Both the position numbers and the translations under genes were made by a program. From assembly GCF_016097555.1 (NCBI RefSeq), contig NC_054712.1:54994172-55058171 (forward strand): a stretch of 64,000 nt of DNA. Reading direction: 5' to 3'. Positions 25,001 through 33,872 of this stretch are shown here, piece by piece (positions within the stretch are counted from its first letter, which is position 1; every line of letters starts with the position of its first letter). Below the pieces are notes generated by a model. It was not told the origin of the DNA and made no database searches. It saw nothing but the letters and a program-made list of their open reading frames with translations. The stretch comes from Gigantopelta aegis. Lineage: Eukaryota; Mollusca; Gastropoda; Neomphalida; Peltospiridae.

Positions 25001-26796
25001 TTGCTGCACTAAAAAGTCCATACTGTCCATACAAAAACACATATTGCACCAATTAATGAGATCTGAAGCCTTGTCTTACCACAGAAAGTAGAATTTATAC
25101 AACACTAAACCGAGTTTTAAAATTTTATTTTAAAAATAGTACAAACTTTCAGCAAAATTTTATGCACTTTTACCTGAATATTTATCCATTACACAGGTGA
25201 GAGCAACAAGTCACAAGCCAGATGAAATATATGGAATTATTGAGCGACTGTCTCCAGGAACTAGAAAGTGTGAGTTGTTCGGCCGACCTCACAACGTACA
25301 GCCCAATTGGTAAGTCTAACTTGCAGACCTTCAAATGGCTATTAGTTATGCAATGACTACCAGTGATAGAAATAAGCAAAAATTTTCTAAAAATATACTT
25401 GTCCACCAATATTTTCACTTGTCCAAATAAACGATTTGTTTTATTCAAATACCAGCATGATGTTTTTGATTGCTCAAAATAAAACTGCGCTGAAAATTTC
25501 TACTTGTCCACTGGACAACCACCAAGGCTCATTTTGCTTGTCCGAACAGATTTTCACTTGTCGGGACAAAGGAACAAGTGCTTATTTCGAACATTGACTG
25601 TGTTCTGTTCCAGTCTTCACTGCATGCACTAGTCATATTATGGGAAAGATGTTAGTTTGTGGAACAGCAATTGCATACAGTATAATGGGTTGTATGATGA
25701 GTCACCCTTGGTGAATGTTTCAACATTTTTAATTGTACTTAACAATGGTTCACAACTTGTTTCTGGGAAACTGTGTATAAGAGGTCTATTGCTGCTACAC
25801 CGGCCTCGGTGGTGTAGTGCTTAAGCCATCAGACTTGAGGCTGGTAGGTACTGGGTTCATATCCTGGCACCAACTCCCACCCAGAGCAAGTTTTAACATC
25901 TCAGTGGGTAGATGTTAGGCCACTAAACCAACTTCTGTAACCTATTGTCCTAGACAGACAGTCCTGCCCAGGACAGTGTGCTTGAACCTACAAGGATATA
26001 GGAATGAAAATAACTAAATGAAACAAATGAAATTACTGGTAGACTTGAGCATAATTTTTCCGGACATTTTTCAAAATCCCTCAAGATATTGAGATGAAAG
26101 TTTGTGTATAGGTTACAGACTAAGTTTGACTTTGTTGGGGATTTACCCATTTTTGACAGTTATAGCTAAATCATTTCAACTTATTTTCATATATATATCC
26201 AATTAAGGTTCAAGCACCATCTAAATCAAATTTGACTTTCATGGGAATTTAGGGGCGGGATGTAGCCCAGTGGTAAAGCGCTCGCTCGATGTGCAGTCGG
26301 TTGGGCCATTTCTCGTTCCAGCCAGTGCACCACGACTGGTATGTACTATCCTGTCTGTGGGATGGTGCATATAAAAGATCCCTTGCTGCTAATCGAAAAG
26401 AGTAGCCCATGAAGTGGTGACAGCAGGTTTCCTCTGTCAATATCTATGTGGTCCTTAACCATATGTCTGATGCCATATAACCGTAAATAAAATGTGTTGG
26501 GTGCGTCATTAAATAAAACATTTCCTTCCTTTCATGGGAATTTATTCAAGGGTTGTAACTGTCTAAAATTGAATTTATCTCTGTTTTACAGAGTTATGGC
26601 CTTTGAACTTAGGAGATTTATGGGGCTCGGTAGGAGACATTTCGAAGTACTCTCAGAATGCTTATTTTGTCTTTCATGTAGGATCACCCTTGGAAACCAA
26701 GTAGAAGGCGTAAGACTGAAAGACCCGGATGTGGTGAAGAATTTCCGTGCACACTATCCCGATGGAAATTGTATGGGACCTCCTAAAGATCAGTGA
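4085..26796 (+). CDS. METTL3: METTL3, m6A mRNA methyltransferase catalytic subunit
   Basis: Nuclear enzyme that, with METTL14 and WTAP, transfers methyl from SAM to N6 of adenosine in mRNA. Sixteen coding exons join in phase (1656 nt, 551 codons): 4085-4232, 6390-6648, 8058-8121, 8557-8612, 9794-9872, 10420-10509, 11912-11948, 14346-14465, 16184-16239, 16810-16926, 20001-20188, 20836-20874, 22408-22516, 23755-23820, 25197-25309, 26682-26796. All introns are GT-AG. Visible parts: N-terminal leader helix [15 protein letters not shown]; putative [12 protein letters not shown] (about residue 168); paired CCCH zinc fingers (about 252-319, FCQYGT...[11 protein letters not shown]); catalytic DPPW at 365-368 (20067-20078); [11 protein letters not shown], the SAM/RNA-binding end of the methyltransferase fold (about 504-514). 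Human METTL3 is 580 residues; the difference is in the linker before the fingers. The ATG is the first in frame and matches the conserved N-terminus. Introns are heavily invaded by repeats, but the coding sequence is intact. Confidence 0.97.
4345..4430 (+). repeat. Half copy of the GAGCTAGACGGACATTTG MITE
   Basis: One arm of the hairpin family seen at 3287-3477 (CCCGAGTACACTGACTGTAA onward, ending in CGCTCTCATTA). The second arm is nearly absent. It lies in METTL3 intron 1. Confidence 0.7.
4468..4964. repeat. ~500 bp foldback element in METTL3 intron 1
   Basis: The whole segment reads as one long imperfect palindrome. GATTTCTGCTCTAATACC at the left pairs with GGTATT-type sequence at the right (ATATTGGAGCGGAAATC), the inner arms pair CACCCACATTCAGCTACG with AGCTGAATGTGGGTGCTG, and the centre pairs around 4717 near a CTAGTAGTAGTAG loop. 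No coding capacity was seen. Confidence 0.85.
5035..5230 (+). repeat. Truncated piece of the TTAA element
   Basis: Resembles the 55310-55460 part of the TTAA-flanked element (TTCTTGTGCACAGTTTGCGC, CACAGTTC, AATAAAGTTCGGACAAGTAA, ACAAACCCTAAAACC). Both ends are missing, so this is a decayed fragment in the same orientation as the copy at 54993-55792. Confidence 0.75.
6886..7190 (+). repeat. SINE family A, full length
   Basis: tRNA-like head with A box GTAGCCCAGTGGTAATG and a B-box region AGTCTAGAATTGATCCCC, then the body CCAGCCAGTGCTCCACAACT and the tail ATATGTCTGACACCATAACG...CATTAAATAAAA. It lies in METTL3 intron 2. Confidence 0.85.
7390..7915 (+). repeat. ~142 bp tandem repeat, about 3.5 copies
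   Basis: Units start with GGACCATATCTT and contain ACAGGACCATCAAACCTCAC, ACTATTACTAGGTCACTGTG and TCTACTGCACATAACAG. The copies begin near 7402, 7538, 7684 and 7829. Confidence 0.85.
8988..9617 (-). repeat. SINE family B, split by a TIR element
   Basis: Reverse copy: tail at 8990 (GTTGAACGACACCACTAGAG), body AAGGGATCTTTTATATGTAC, head ending near 9617 (CACTTAACTGACTGAGCTAA). The element at 9215-9562 interrupts it in the B-box region. Confidence 0.85.
9215..9562. mobile_element. Non-autonomous TIR element, hAT-like
   Basis: 348 bp inserted in a SINE. Ends TAGTGATTTCCCTAG and CTAGGGAAAACACTA are near-perfect inverted repeats of the CAGTG-TTTCCC type common among hAT elements. CTGCAA is repeated on both sides (9209-9214 and 9563-9568). 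No coding capacity. Confidence 0.75.
10469..11530 (+). repeat. 123-bp tandem duplication of the METTL3 exon 6 end
   Basis: The last 36-40 bases of exon 6 (coding [12 protein letters not shown]), their GTAAGT donor and the first intron bases are repeated at 10469, 10592, 10715 and 10838, exactly 123 bp apart. A fifth, more diverged copy starts near 11413. A MITE splits copy 4. Each copy keeps the 36-nt coding block in phase 0-0 and a good donor, and has a pyrimidine stretch (AGTCTCTTCTCTCT) and an AG just before it. Confidence 0.95.
10886..11335. mobile_element. 450-bp MITE inserted in the exon 6 repeat array
   Basis: Ends GGGTGTATACTACCAAAT and, inverted, GGTAGTACTATACCAAAT form imperfect TIRs. 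AGTA is duplicated at 10882-10885 and 11336-11339. The neighbouring repeat units show the empty site (GGTAAGTAATG), so the boundaries are exact. The interior has no convincing gene. Confidence 0.85.
12014..13482 (+). repeat. 39-bp minisatellite, about 38 copies
   Basis: Unit of the form GAGGTTTCGAGCATGTCC + GCCCCAGACTCATATACCACA (39 bp), mixed with 38-bp variants that read GTCTCCCCAG. Because 39 is a multiple of three and the unit lacks stops, long repetitive frames appear on both strands; none is supported as a gene. It lies in METTL3 intron 7, about 65 bp after exon 7. Confidence 0.97.
14038..14285. repeat. GA-rich simple repeat
   Basis: Imperfect GAGA/GATAGTAGAGA tract just upstream of METTL3 exon 8. 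On the minus strand it translates as Ser/Leu runs, which are low-complexity artefacts. Confidence 0.9.
14655..14893 (+). repeat. SINE family A, 5' truncated
   Basis: Begins within the body (CCAATGCACCACGACTGGTA) and runs through TGTGGTCCTTAACCATATGT to the AAATAAAGCATTT tail. The tRNA head is missing or unrecognisable. Confidence 0.85.
14955..15594 (+). repeat. 40-bp minisatellite, about 16 copies
   Basis: Unit TATCATCAGCAGAGGGGTTA + TATGTAACATATTTCTGTTG. Units are very uniform, with a GGGG/GGGC variant block in the middle and one shortened unit near 15425. It is in METTL3 intron 8. Confidence 0.97.
15627..15925 (-). repeat. SINE family B, full length
   Basis: Reverse copy from the tail (GTTTGTTTTGTTTAACGACA) to the tRNA-like head (GCGAACGCTTTACCACTGGG). 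A poly-C run follows the head end. Confidence 0.88.
16276..16375. repeat. Palindromic MITE, GGGCCCCGTTCCATGAAGCA
   Basis: About 100 bp. The left arm GTTCCATGAAGCATTCTTAG pairs with CTAAGGTTGCTTCATAGAGC at the right, and both ends carry GGGCCC-type sequence. METTL3 intron 9. Confidence 0.8.
16508..16585 (+). repeat. SINE family B tail fragment
   Basis: AAATGTTTGACATCCAATAG...AATCAATGTGCT...GTTAAACAAAGC. Only the tail is present. Confidence 0.75.
16973..17073. repeat. Palindromic MITE, GGGCCTAATTCACTAA
   Basis: About 100 bp with inverted ends GGGCCTAATTCAC and GTGAATTAGGCCC. It starts about 47 bp after METTL3 exon 10. Confidence 0.8.
17196..19194. mobile_element. TTAA-flanked element copy 1, split by a hAT
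   Basis: Ends AGCCGCACTCCCTAGTT and AACTAGGGTGTGTCCCT, flanked on both sides by TTAA (17192-17195, 19195-19198). Without the inserted hAT it would be about 800 bp, matching copies at 31919-32731 and 54993-55792. Ends and TTAA target resemble non-autonomous piggyBac-type elements. It carries on the minus strand a 127-codon frame (17271-17654) shared with the other copies. Confidence 0.85.
17993..19184. mobile_element. Non-autonomous hAT, 1192 bp
   Basis: Ends CAGGGGTGGGGAAAA and TTTTCCCCACCCCTG are inverted repeats; the 8-bp target duplication GTGTGTCC is at 17985-17992 and 19185-19192. Both are hAT hallmarks. The interior is AT-rich with no transposase-like frame. It inserted into the last bases of the TTAA element. 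Confidence 0.9.
19515..19945 (+). repeat. SINE family A with an internally expanded head
   Basis: Head GTAAAGCGCTCACTCGATGT, then a block of the type GTCGGTGGGCCCATTGGGCT with ATTTCTCTCTCC repeated about five times (19567-19705), then the normal body and tail. The expansion is unique to this copy. Confidence 0.88.
20902..21860. mobile_element. Non-autonomous Tc1/pogo-like element
   Basis: Ends ACAGTCGAACTTGGTATAAC and, inverted, TATAGTCTAACTTGTATATA resemble pogo/Tigger-type termini and sit next to TA. The interior repeats CCTCTATATAATGACTACCT-type blocks at both ends. It is in METTL3 intron 12. Confidence 0.6.
21551..21718 (+). repeat. 84-bp tandem duplication
   Basis: TGGATTAGTATGACAG...GCGAATAAACCTCAG occurs twice, starting at 21551 and 21635 with very few differences, inside the pogo-like element. 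Confidence 0.92.
23547..23694. repeat. Foldback element, GGGCACTCGTCCTTTTGTAG
   Basis: About 148 bp: the left arm CACTCGTCCTTTTGTAGATG pairs with CATCTACAAAAGGACGAGTG; the inner arms GAAAATCAATCC and GGATTTTCTTAAG also pair. It ends about 60 bp before METTL3 exon 14. Confidence 0.88.
25797..26035 (+). repeat. SINE family C
   Basis: tRNA-like head CCGGCCTCGGTGGTGTAGTG with GGTAGGTACTGGGTTCATAT as B-box region, body CTCAGTGGGTAGATGTTAGG, tail GTGCTTGAACCTACAAGGAT and AAAATAACT. METTL3 intron 15. Confidence 0.85.
26254..26530 (+). repeat. SINE family A, full length
   Basis: Head GGATGTAGCCCAGTGGTAAA, body CCAGTGCACCACGACTGGTA, tail TGTGTTGGGTGCGTCATTAA. It ends about 150 bp before METTL3 exon 16. 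Confidence 0.88.
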
Positions 26797-27419
26797 CAGG
26801 AGGGCTGACCTGCGGCTTCAGTGCCTTGACGTTCTACATGTGTGACTGAATAACATTCACTCATTCCATCATCTGCATCAATACATTACATACTTACACA
26901 TCCTGTTTTACAGGTTACAGATCTAAGTGTCTTGTTGAATCGGGCAAAACTGTGATCAAATGATGATTTTCAATAATTTTATGTATGATTTTCATGTCCA
27001 TTATACATCATCAGTTACGTGCAAATTTCTTTATTTTTATTTTACTAAACTTATTGTAGTCTTCCTGTATGACCATGAGTGTCTGTCACACATCATGCGA
27101 CTCCGTTATAATCACAACCCTATGCGAGGGTTTTTTTTGCAGATAACTTGCCATGACAGACCTGGAATTCCATATAATTATGTCATGCTCTTTGGGCGTT
27201 TCCCAATTTTTGCAGTGCAGTGCCTAAAAGCATGGATTAAAATAACCCGTCAGTCCATGAAATCGTATTTATGGAAAGTGTTTTTAAATAAAACAAATGT
27301 TCATTTGTATGCATTTTCCCACAGGTTTTAGACAGTCACGGACTGGTTGGAATGAATTATTTTTAAAGTAACAGTATATAACAGTATTCTGATTTCATCA
27401 AAGGGACAGGATACAGCTC

Positions 27420-27716
27420 GATCCACACAGCACTCACATCAAGTGCTTTGGTCAAAGCTTCAAATCTCAGTAGACTCATTCTCTGATTGGGTCTTGTTCT
27501 CATCCCAACCAATGCCCCACCACTGGTATATCAAAGACCATGGTATATGCTGTCCCGTCTGGGAAAGTGCATATTAAAAAAATCCTTTACTGCTACTGGA
27601 AATGTTTTTGTGTGTTTTCTCAAAACTATGTTTCACAATTACATAATGTTTGACGTCCAACAGCGGATGAGCAATTAATCGGTATTCACTAGAGGTGTTG
27701 TTAAATAAAACAAACT
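27420..27716 (+). repeat. SINE family B
   Basis: Body CCAATGCCCCACCACTGGTA, tail TAATGTTTGACGTCCAACAG...TAGAGGTGTTGTTAAATAAA. The head is diverged. Confidence 0.8.
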
Positions 27717-27965
27717 TGTATTAAATGACCGACAATGTGAAAACCAGTCAAACACATAGGTGTCAGAAGATGCAACATTTGTTTGTGAATTTCAACATTT
27801 CTTTGGAATTTCAACATTTCTTTGTGAATTTGAACATTTCTTTGGAATTTCAATGTTTTTTGGTGAATTTCCATCTTTCAACCAATGAAGACCCCAGCTC
27901 TGTATTCTAGCAGGACAAAAGACTTTTTGAACTGGTACCAAGCTAACATGTTATCTGTTAACCGT

Positions 27966-28256
27966 ATGGGTGAGACATGGCCCAGTGGTAGAAGTGCTCG
28001 CCCAGTGCATGGTCGGTCTATGATCAACCCCTTTCAGTGACTCATTGGGATATTTCTCATTCCATCCATTACACCATGACTGGTTTATCAAAGGCCGTGG
28101 TATGTGCTATCCTGTCTATGGGATGTTGCTACTAATGGGGAAAATTTAGCGAGTTTCATCTCTAAGACTATATGTCATAATTACCAAATGTTTGACATCC
28201 AGCAGTCGATGATAAATGCATCAATGTGCTCTAGTGGTGTCATTAAAAAAAAAACA
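27966..28256 (+). repeat. SINE family B, full length
   Basis: Head GACATGGCCCAGTGGTAGAA with GGTCGGTCTATGATCAACCC, body ACCATGACTGGTTTATCAAA, tail GTTTGACATCCAGCAGTCGA and AGTGGTGTCATTAAAAAA. Confidence 0.88.
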
Positions 28257-28559
28257 CCTTCATCTATTTTGTTGTTGTGTTGTATTATTTTAGTTTAGAT
28301 GTAGTGCTTTTTAATTTTCAGTATTTCGAAGTTGAAAATCAATATGACCCAAAAAGATGGGCATCCTCAAGTTAATGGAAATAGACACTTTATTCATGAT
28401 TCTATATCACATGTCAATATTAACCATGTCCACCACCAGTGGCCACCTGAGATTTGGTGGAGTAAGCTGGAAGTTGCAACTAGGTACATAGGTGCTAAAT
28501 TGTTTTAAAGGTCCCAAAGACTTGAAATCCACATTTACATTTTGTCCCAAAACAATTTT

Positions 28560-28706
28560 CATTTAATTTTAACTTATTTTCGTACTTATATTCAATTAAG
28601 GTTCAAGCATGCTGTCCTGGGCACACACCTCAGCTATCTGGGCTGTCGGTGCAGGACAGTAGGTTCCAAGCCCTGTAGTCTGATGGTTTAACCATGACGC
28701 CACCAA
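28560..28706 (-). repeat. SINE family C, shortened
   Basis: Reverse copy: ATTCAATTAAGGTTCAAGCA, CTGGGCACACACCTCAGCTA, ending CCATGACGCCACC. The middle of the body is missing. Confidence 0.8.
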
Positions 28707-29177
28707 TAACAATTTTCAAGGGTAAGCAGAATATGACTCCACAACATACCGGTAGTTTTAATATGTGTCTAAGTGTCTATAACAGATATTCTTTCATCAT
28801 TTATTACCTTAACCCAACTGACAAATGTTATGGAATTTGTCAGAAATTGTCAACTGAAAAATGTTAAGAAATTCCGTTTAAAAACATTCAACTTTGTTGG
28901 GTTATAGACAAATCTGTTTTCTTTGCAAACGACAGGTAAGATCATGTAAAAACTAAAGACAACACTATAATGTTGGTATCCTGGGCGTCTTTAACTTGAT
29001 AAAATATCTGGCACAGTCGATACAGTATTCGGCTGTGGTATGGAAGAGCACTTACACAGACTCGCACACGCATACCTACTATTGCATACATACACACCAC
29101 AGCTATTACCAGGTCCATGGGAATGATATTTGTAGTTTGGGAATGATATTTGTAGTTTGGGACGCAAGCGATATACT

Positions 29178-29379
29178 TTACTTTGAAGCAGAGCCGATAC
29201 CTGTAGCACAAATAACAGCGGTCCGCCTTCCCAGGATATATATTAATTTTTGTAGCCCGAGTACTTGACTGTAAGAGAGCTAGACGGACATTTGGACATA
29301 AATACACGTATTTATGTCCAAATGTCCGTCTAACTCTCTTACAGTCGGAGTACTCTGGCTACATATTTTGCAACCCCCT

Positions 29380-29420
<41 letters not shown>

Positions 29421-29505
29421 AATGTACATATTACCGCGGGGCCAGCGAGGGGTCCGTAGCACGTGCTACTAGGATAAACCGGCTCTGCTTTGAAGGTACT
29501 TTTAC
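29178..29505. repeat. Nested foldbacks with a 39-G run
   Basis: Outer arms GAAGCAGAGCCGATACCTGT and GATAAACCGGCTCTGCTTTG face each other. Inside is a clean hairpin copy (29263-29362) of the GAGCTAGACGGACATTTG MITE, followed by a run of 39 G (29381-29419). The layout suggests the small MITE inserted into a larger foldback. Confidence 0.75.
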
Positions 29506-29979
29506 AATATCCGAAGCATAAAGTGGCAATGTTTTGGTTGACATTTTACAGCCTGTTTTAAAAGTTATTTTTGTTTTCATAGTTGGACAAAAAAAGTAAC
29601 TTTTGTGGTCTTCAAGAAGAGGGACACAGACCACTTACTCTAGCCTGAGTACTCTGCCGTTCAAGAGCTAGACGGACATTTGAACGGTTACGATCGCTCT
29701 CAAAACCGTCCACACTTAATCCTACCCAGCTCCGATTCCCATGTTAGTGCTGTGCAATAGCTTAACATCACTAGAATACAACCTGGTTACATGTATACCA
29801 TGACAACCGTGATTGCAGGGAGGGTGAGTGGTGTCAATGGTTCAAATCATCCTGCTCAAAACGAATTTTCTTTTTAAAAATACACGTATTTTCAAAGGGA
29901 TCATGACTCGCGCCCCTTCCGCGCTGGATAAATCCCTGCACAGGCGCCTGTACAATGATGACTGCAGCACAACATTCTT

Positions 29980-30462
29980 CTATCTTCGAAGAATCTTTTT
30001 CTGTGTTTTTGACAGTAGGTAGTTTGGATTAAAATCGAGGATGTGTAACAATTCTGATTTCTCTCGCTGCGTTCGCAATTCTTTGGCCCTTTTGGGATTT
30101 ACTGACATCGAACGGTACTCGTCACACATGTTGCGGAAAAAACCTTCATAGCCCGAGCCAGAGAGCCTGTAAAGAAAGATGAGCATTAATACACATACTT
30201 CAAATAATTACCTCTCTCTCTTTCTCGTTCCAGCCACTGGTATATCACAGGCCGTGGTATGTACTACCCTGTCTGTGGGATGGTGCATATAAAAAAATCC
30301 CTTACTGCTATTCGAAGAGTAGCCAATGAAGTGGCGACAGCGAGTTTCCTCTCAATCTGTGTGGTCCTTTACCATATGTCTGACGCCATATAACCGTAAT
30401 TAAAATGTGTTGAGTGCCTCGTTAAATAAAACATTTCCTTCCTGTCTTTTTCTCCCTCTGTA

Positions 30463-30550
<88 letters not shown>

Positions 30551-31526
30551 TGAAACATTATAGGCCTACTGCCATCGTGGACACTCGCCTTGTTTTTAGC
30601 TTAGGGTAAACGGACACCAGTGGGACAACATCCATGGCAGCATAAGTCTTCATCTCCTCAGTTAGCGGTCTCTTTGCCCAGAAACAAGGATCCACTTCCA
30701 TCGCGGATTTGATGTTCAACTTCAAAGAGAGGTCAATGGGGACTCCGACCAATAAGCAGACGTCTGTGAACGACGCCATCTTGGCACGAGACATCGTTTG
30801 CATGTGTGCCTTGGCGTCTAATGCTCGATATGCAACCTAACACAGGAAATAATTTTTTAAATAAAAAACCCACACAAACAAAACTCTAAGATAAATGGTA
30901 TCTACTGGACACAAGTATAGCATTTTCTATGTATTTAATAAGGTGTATGAAAACTGTTTCAGTTTAGTATAAAATCATAAAAGTTAAAACAGATAATAAA
31001 TATAGTTCCGCACTTTTAACACTGTCGATCAAAATAATTCTTTAAAACAACAGTTGACTGGCCTACCTGGGTGTCAAATATGTTTTTAATTTCAACTCCA
31101 AACAGATTGAAAAACATTGAACATTCCAGTCTGCAGTCGTGCATAATCTGAAAAAAGGAGTATTTTCAGGTGTATATTTGTCAAAACGTTTAAAGGGTTC
31201 AGGATATGTCAAATCCCTCCTCCTCCCCCCCTCTCTCCCCCCCTCTCTCCCCCCCCCCCACACACACACATACAATCGTAATCGCTCTTTCTATCAACCA
31301 TTTTCTCCCCATTTATCTCTCATCCCATCCAAAGATCTGATTACATTACTCTTACATTATTATATCTAGACCTATCAACAGCTTGATGCGTTTCAAATGA
31401 CTACTCGCAGACGAAAATTCACTTGAACAGGAAATGACGTTGGCCAATGTCAGAATGTGAGATCCTACTTGACGGACAGATCACAGACGCGCGCGCGCAC
31501 ACACACACACCCACACACACACAGTA

Positions 31527-31568
<42 letters not shown>

Positions 31569-31597
31569 CCACACATACTTACACACACACACACACA

Positions 31598-31686
<89 letters not shown>

Positions 31687-33467
31687 GCACATTGGAAAGC
31701 CAAGCGAAGATTATAAGATCTAATTTCAATCAGATTGAGGATATCAGAATTTTCATCGAATGTATACCACTCTGGATTCATGTGGATTTGTATGGTTTCA
31801 TGTGGTGATTATGATTGTGGTGAGGATTTACTTCAGGTAGCTAAAACCGATACCACGGTGAATCGCAACATGTGCATTTCGTGATTTATTTCTGTTATCT
31901 ATGATAATCTTACATTAAAGCCGCACACCCTAGTTCCATCCAGCGAAAATAAATTATAATTTGGTTAATCTACAAACCTGTAACACACTTAGATCACGTT
32001 TTTATCAAATGGAGTGAAAAAGCAGGTTTTATATCGATAAATACCATGGGAATCCCCATGTCCCAATTGCTTGAAATAATTTTGAAAGTTAGTATTCTGA
32101 TGTCACCGGTAGATGTCGCTCGAAGAACAACAATGCCTACGTCACGACAAATTTCACAGACTTGGGGTGCGTGTCTTTCACCTCTCCTGGACATGTTCCA
32201 ACTGTTCTGTCCTGGTTGTATCCCCTCTCCAAATATCGTAAGACTTAGCAAAATTATTGGTTTTAAGGGTTTGTAACGTTTTGTATTGAGACACTTACTT
32301 GTCTGAACTTTATTGTTACTGAAAATGTTCACGAACTGTGAAGAAAAATATCACAAATGAACAACAACAAATCGGATGTTGATTGCGCGAACCGTGCACG
32401 AGAAAACAAACCGAACCAAAATGATAACGGTCACGTGATATACCAACGTCTGTGACATTGAAATGGAAATATCCCCTCTAAAAATAGATTAGACCTTGTC
32501 TGCTCAACGGTTTTTTCTCAGACGTGCGTGCGATTTATGAAATACGAAAAATGCATTTTTGTGGTATTACAAAAACCAGGATTACCAAAAAACACTTCAG
32601 GTGAATGGAAATGTATATTCTAAATAATAAATGGTAAGTAAAGTGCAATTTTATTTGTGAAAAAAATGGGTTTAATAGCGAAAAACAACGCCGTAATGGT
32701 TAACAACTAGCCGTAACTAGGGTGTGTTCCTTTAATCAGGATCCTTAATGGCGTTGGGGCGGGACGTATCCCAGTGGTACAGCGCTCGCTCGATGCGCGG
32801 TCGATGTAAGATCGATCCCCGTCAGTGGGCCCATTGGGCTATTTACCGTTCCAGCCAGTGCACCATGACTGGTATATCAAAGGCCGTTGTATGTACTACC
32901 CTGTCTGTGGGATGCTGCATATAAAAGATTCCTTGCTGCTAATCGAAAAAGAGTAGCCCATCAAGTGGCGACAGCGGGTTTCCTCTCTCAATATCTGTGT
33001 GGTCCTTAATCATATGCCTGACGCCATATAACCGTAAATAAAATGTGTTGAGTGCGTCGTTAAATAAAACATTTCTTCTATTATTTTTTATTGGCGTTAG
33101 TCTACGTTAACTATTGGTGAAGAGGATTAAGTTATTGTAACAGTAATATTATCATAGATACCAGAAATAAGCAATTAAATGTAGGCCTACAGGGTGCGAC
33201 TTTCCTTTTTATCAGTCTTTGTTACCGGAAGTACATGTACTAGCAAATCCTCACCACAACCGTAATCATCCACATGAAACCACATAAATCCACATATAAC
33301 CGGAGTAGCATACTTCCCACAGGGAACGCCTTTTTATACCATGGGATTTACTACAAGTTATTTATTTCTAAATTGCATACAATTGTTGGGGGTTTTTTTG
33401 GTCATTTCCAAAACACTTTTACTTTTCTTCATAACATCAAACCAAACTGAAATCATTTACAAATACC

Positions 33468-33500
<33 letters not shown>

Positions 33501-33872
33501 GAGAGCAATAAAACCCCAAACATTTTTGTAGGAGGATAGAACGAACTATAGATGATTTTGAGCGTATCATTGTTAGTATCGTGTACCATAGCTTACTTTG
33601 GTGATTCCTCCATCCTCGAGAAGCTCTAGTATCCCACTTTCAGGAATAACACTGGTGTCGGTCAGAACATCGAAAAGACACACAGGGCCGGTATCGACGC
33701 ATGCCTGAACAAGACTTATCTGTGGTTGTTCGCCGAAGTCAACTGTTTCACAGTCAAAAGATACTACCGCCGAGGCGCGCAGCCTTTTTACCTCGGCTTT
33801 AGCCTCGGCTTGAGTCCAGATAACTTTGTAAGTTTTTGGCACCCCAGCCATTGGTACGAGATGATGGTTCAT
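29980..33872 (-). CDS. EXD1: EXD1-like DEDDy 3'-5' exonuclease
   Basis: Four exons join in phase on the minus strand: 33872-33597, 31147-31067, 30836-30589, 30166-29980, giving 263 codons. The product matches the 3'-5' exonuclease domain of EXD1, a protein of the piRNA pathway (in mouse it acts as an RNA-binding adaptor). DEDDy residues are visible: FDCE in exon 1 (motif I), HDCRLE in exon 2 (motif II), YAAMD in exon 3 (motif III). The tail is basic ([14 protein letters not shown]). The third intron uses a GC donor (AG|GCGAGT): only that donor keeps the reading frame into exon 4. A splice acceptor lies 13 bases upstream of the ATG, so an upstream exon, probably 5' UTR, is likely. The product is shorter than mammalian EXD1 (about 510 residues), lacking most of its N- and C-terminal regions; other small EXD-like paralogues are possible. 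Confidence 0.85.
30226..30450 (+). repeat. SINE family A, 5' truncated
   Basis: Body GGCCGTGGTATGTACTACCC to tail GTTAAATAAAACATTTCC, inside the GC-AG intron of the EXD1-like gene. Confidence 0.85.
30468..30545. repeat. (CT)n microsatellite
   Basis: Nearly pure CT run of about 78 bases, ending 44 bases from an exon edge. Confidence 0.95.
31067..31147 (-). other. EXD1-like exon 2 with catalytic motif II
   Basis: 81-nt exon encoding KIMHDCRLE-type motif II followed by a hydrophobic FFNLFGV helix. A pyrimidine-rich TTTTTTCAG acceptor and a CAG|GTAGGC donor bound it, both in phase 0. Confidence 0.85.
31493..31684. repeat. Compound (AC)n-(CT)n microsatellite
   Basis: AC repeats with interruptions up to about 31600, then about 84 bases of pure CT. 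It is in intron 1 of the EXD1-like gene. The Thr/His/Ser/Leu frames over it are artefacts. Confidence 0.95.
31919..32731. mobile_element. TTAA-flanked element copy 2, intact
   Basis: 813 bp, ends AGCCGCACACCCTAGTT and AACTAGGGTGTGTTCCT, TTAA at 31915-31918 and 32732-32735. Same orientation as copy 1. It carries a 112-codon minus-strand frame (31994-32332) starting [13 protein letters not shown] and containing CEICRDVG. Confidence 0.9.
32757..33075 (+). repeat. SINE family A, full length
   Basis: Head GACGTATCCCAGTGGTACAG with ATGTAAGATCGATCCCC, complete body and tail, 25 bp after the TTAA element and inside intron 1 of the EXD1-like gene. Confidence 0.9.
33466..33492. repeat. 27-base poly-C run
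   Basis: Uninterrupted C run, about 100 bases from exon 1 of the EXD1-like gene. Confidence 0.95.

Larger units (their letters stand above)
26797..29979. other. METTL3 3' flank and intergenic repeats
   Basis: After the METTL3 stop there is a 3' UTR-like stretch with AAATAAAACAAA near 27287 as a possible polyadenylation signal. The rest holds two family B SINEs, one family C SINE, a short AAT-TTC-AACATTTCTTT repeat (27780-27850), a nested foldback with a poly-G run (29178-29505) and another MITE half (29640-29705). No further gene was recognised. Confidence 0.55.

Noticed and set aside
30583-30590. GTAGGC at about 30565-30570 as the donor of EXD1-like exon 3
   Set aside because: It would shift the frame into exon 4; the AG|GCGAGT donor keeps it.
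31447-31729. Thr/His then Ser/Leu frames
   Set aside because: Compound AC/CT microsatellite inside an intron of the EXD1-like gene.
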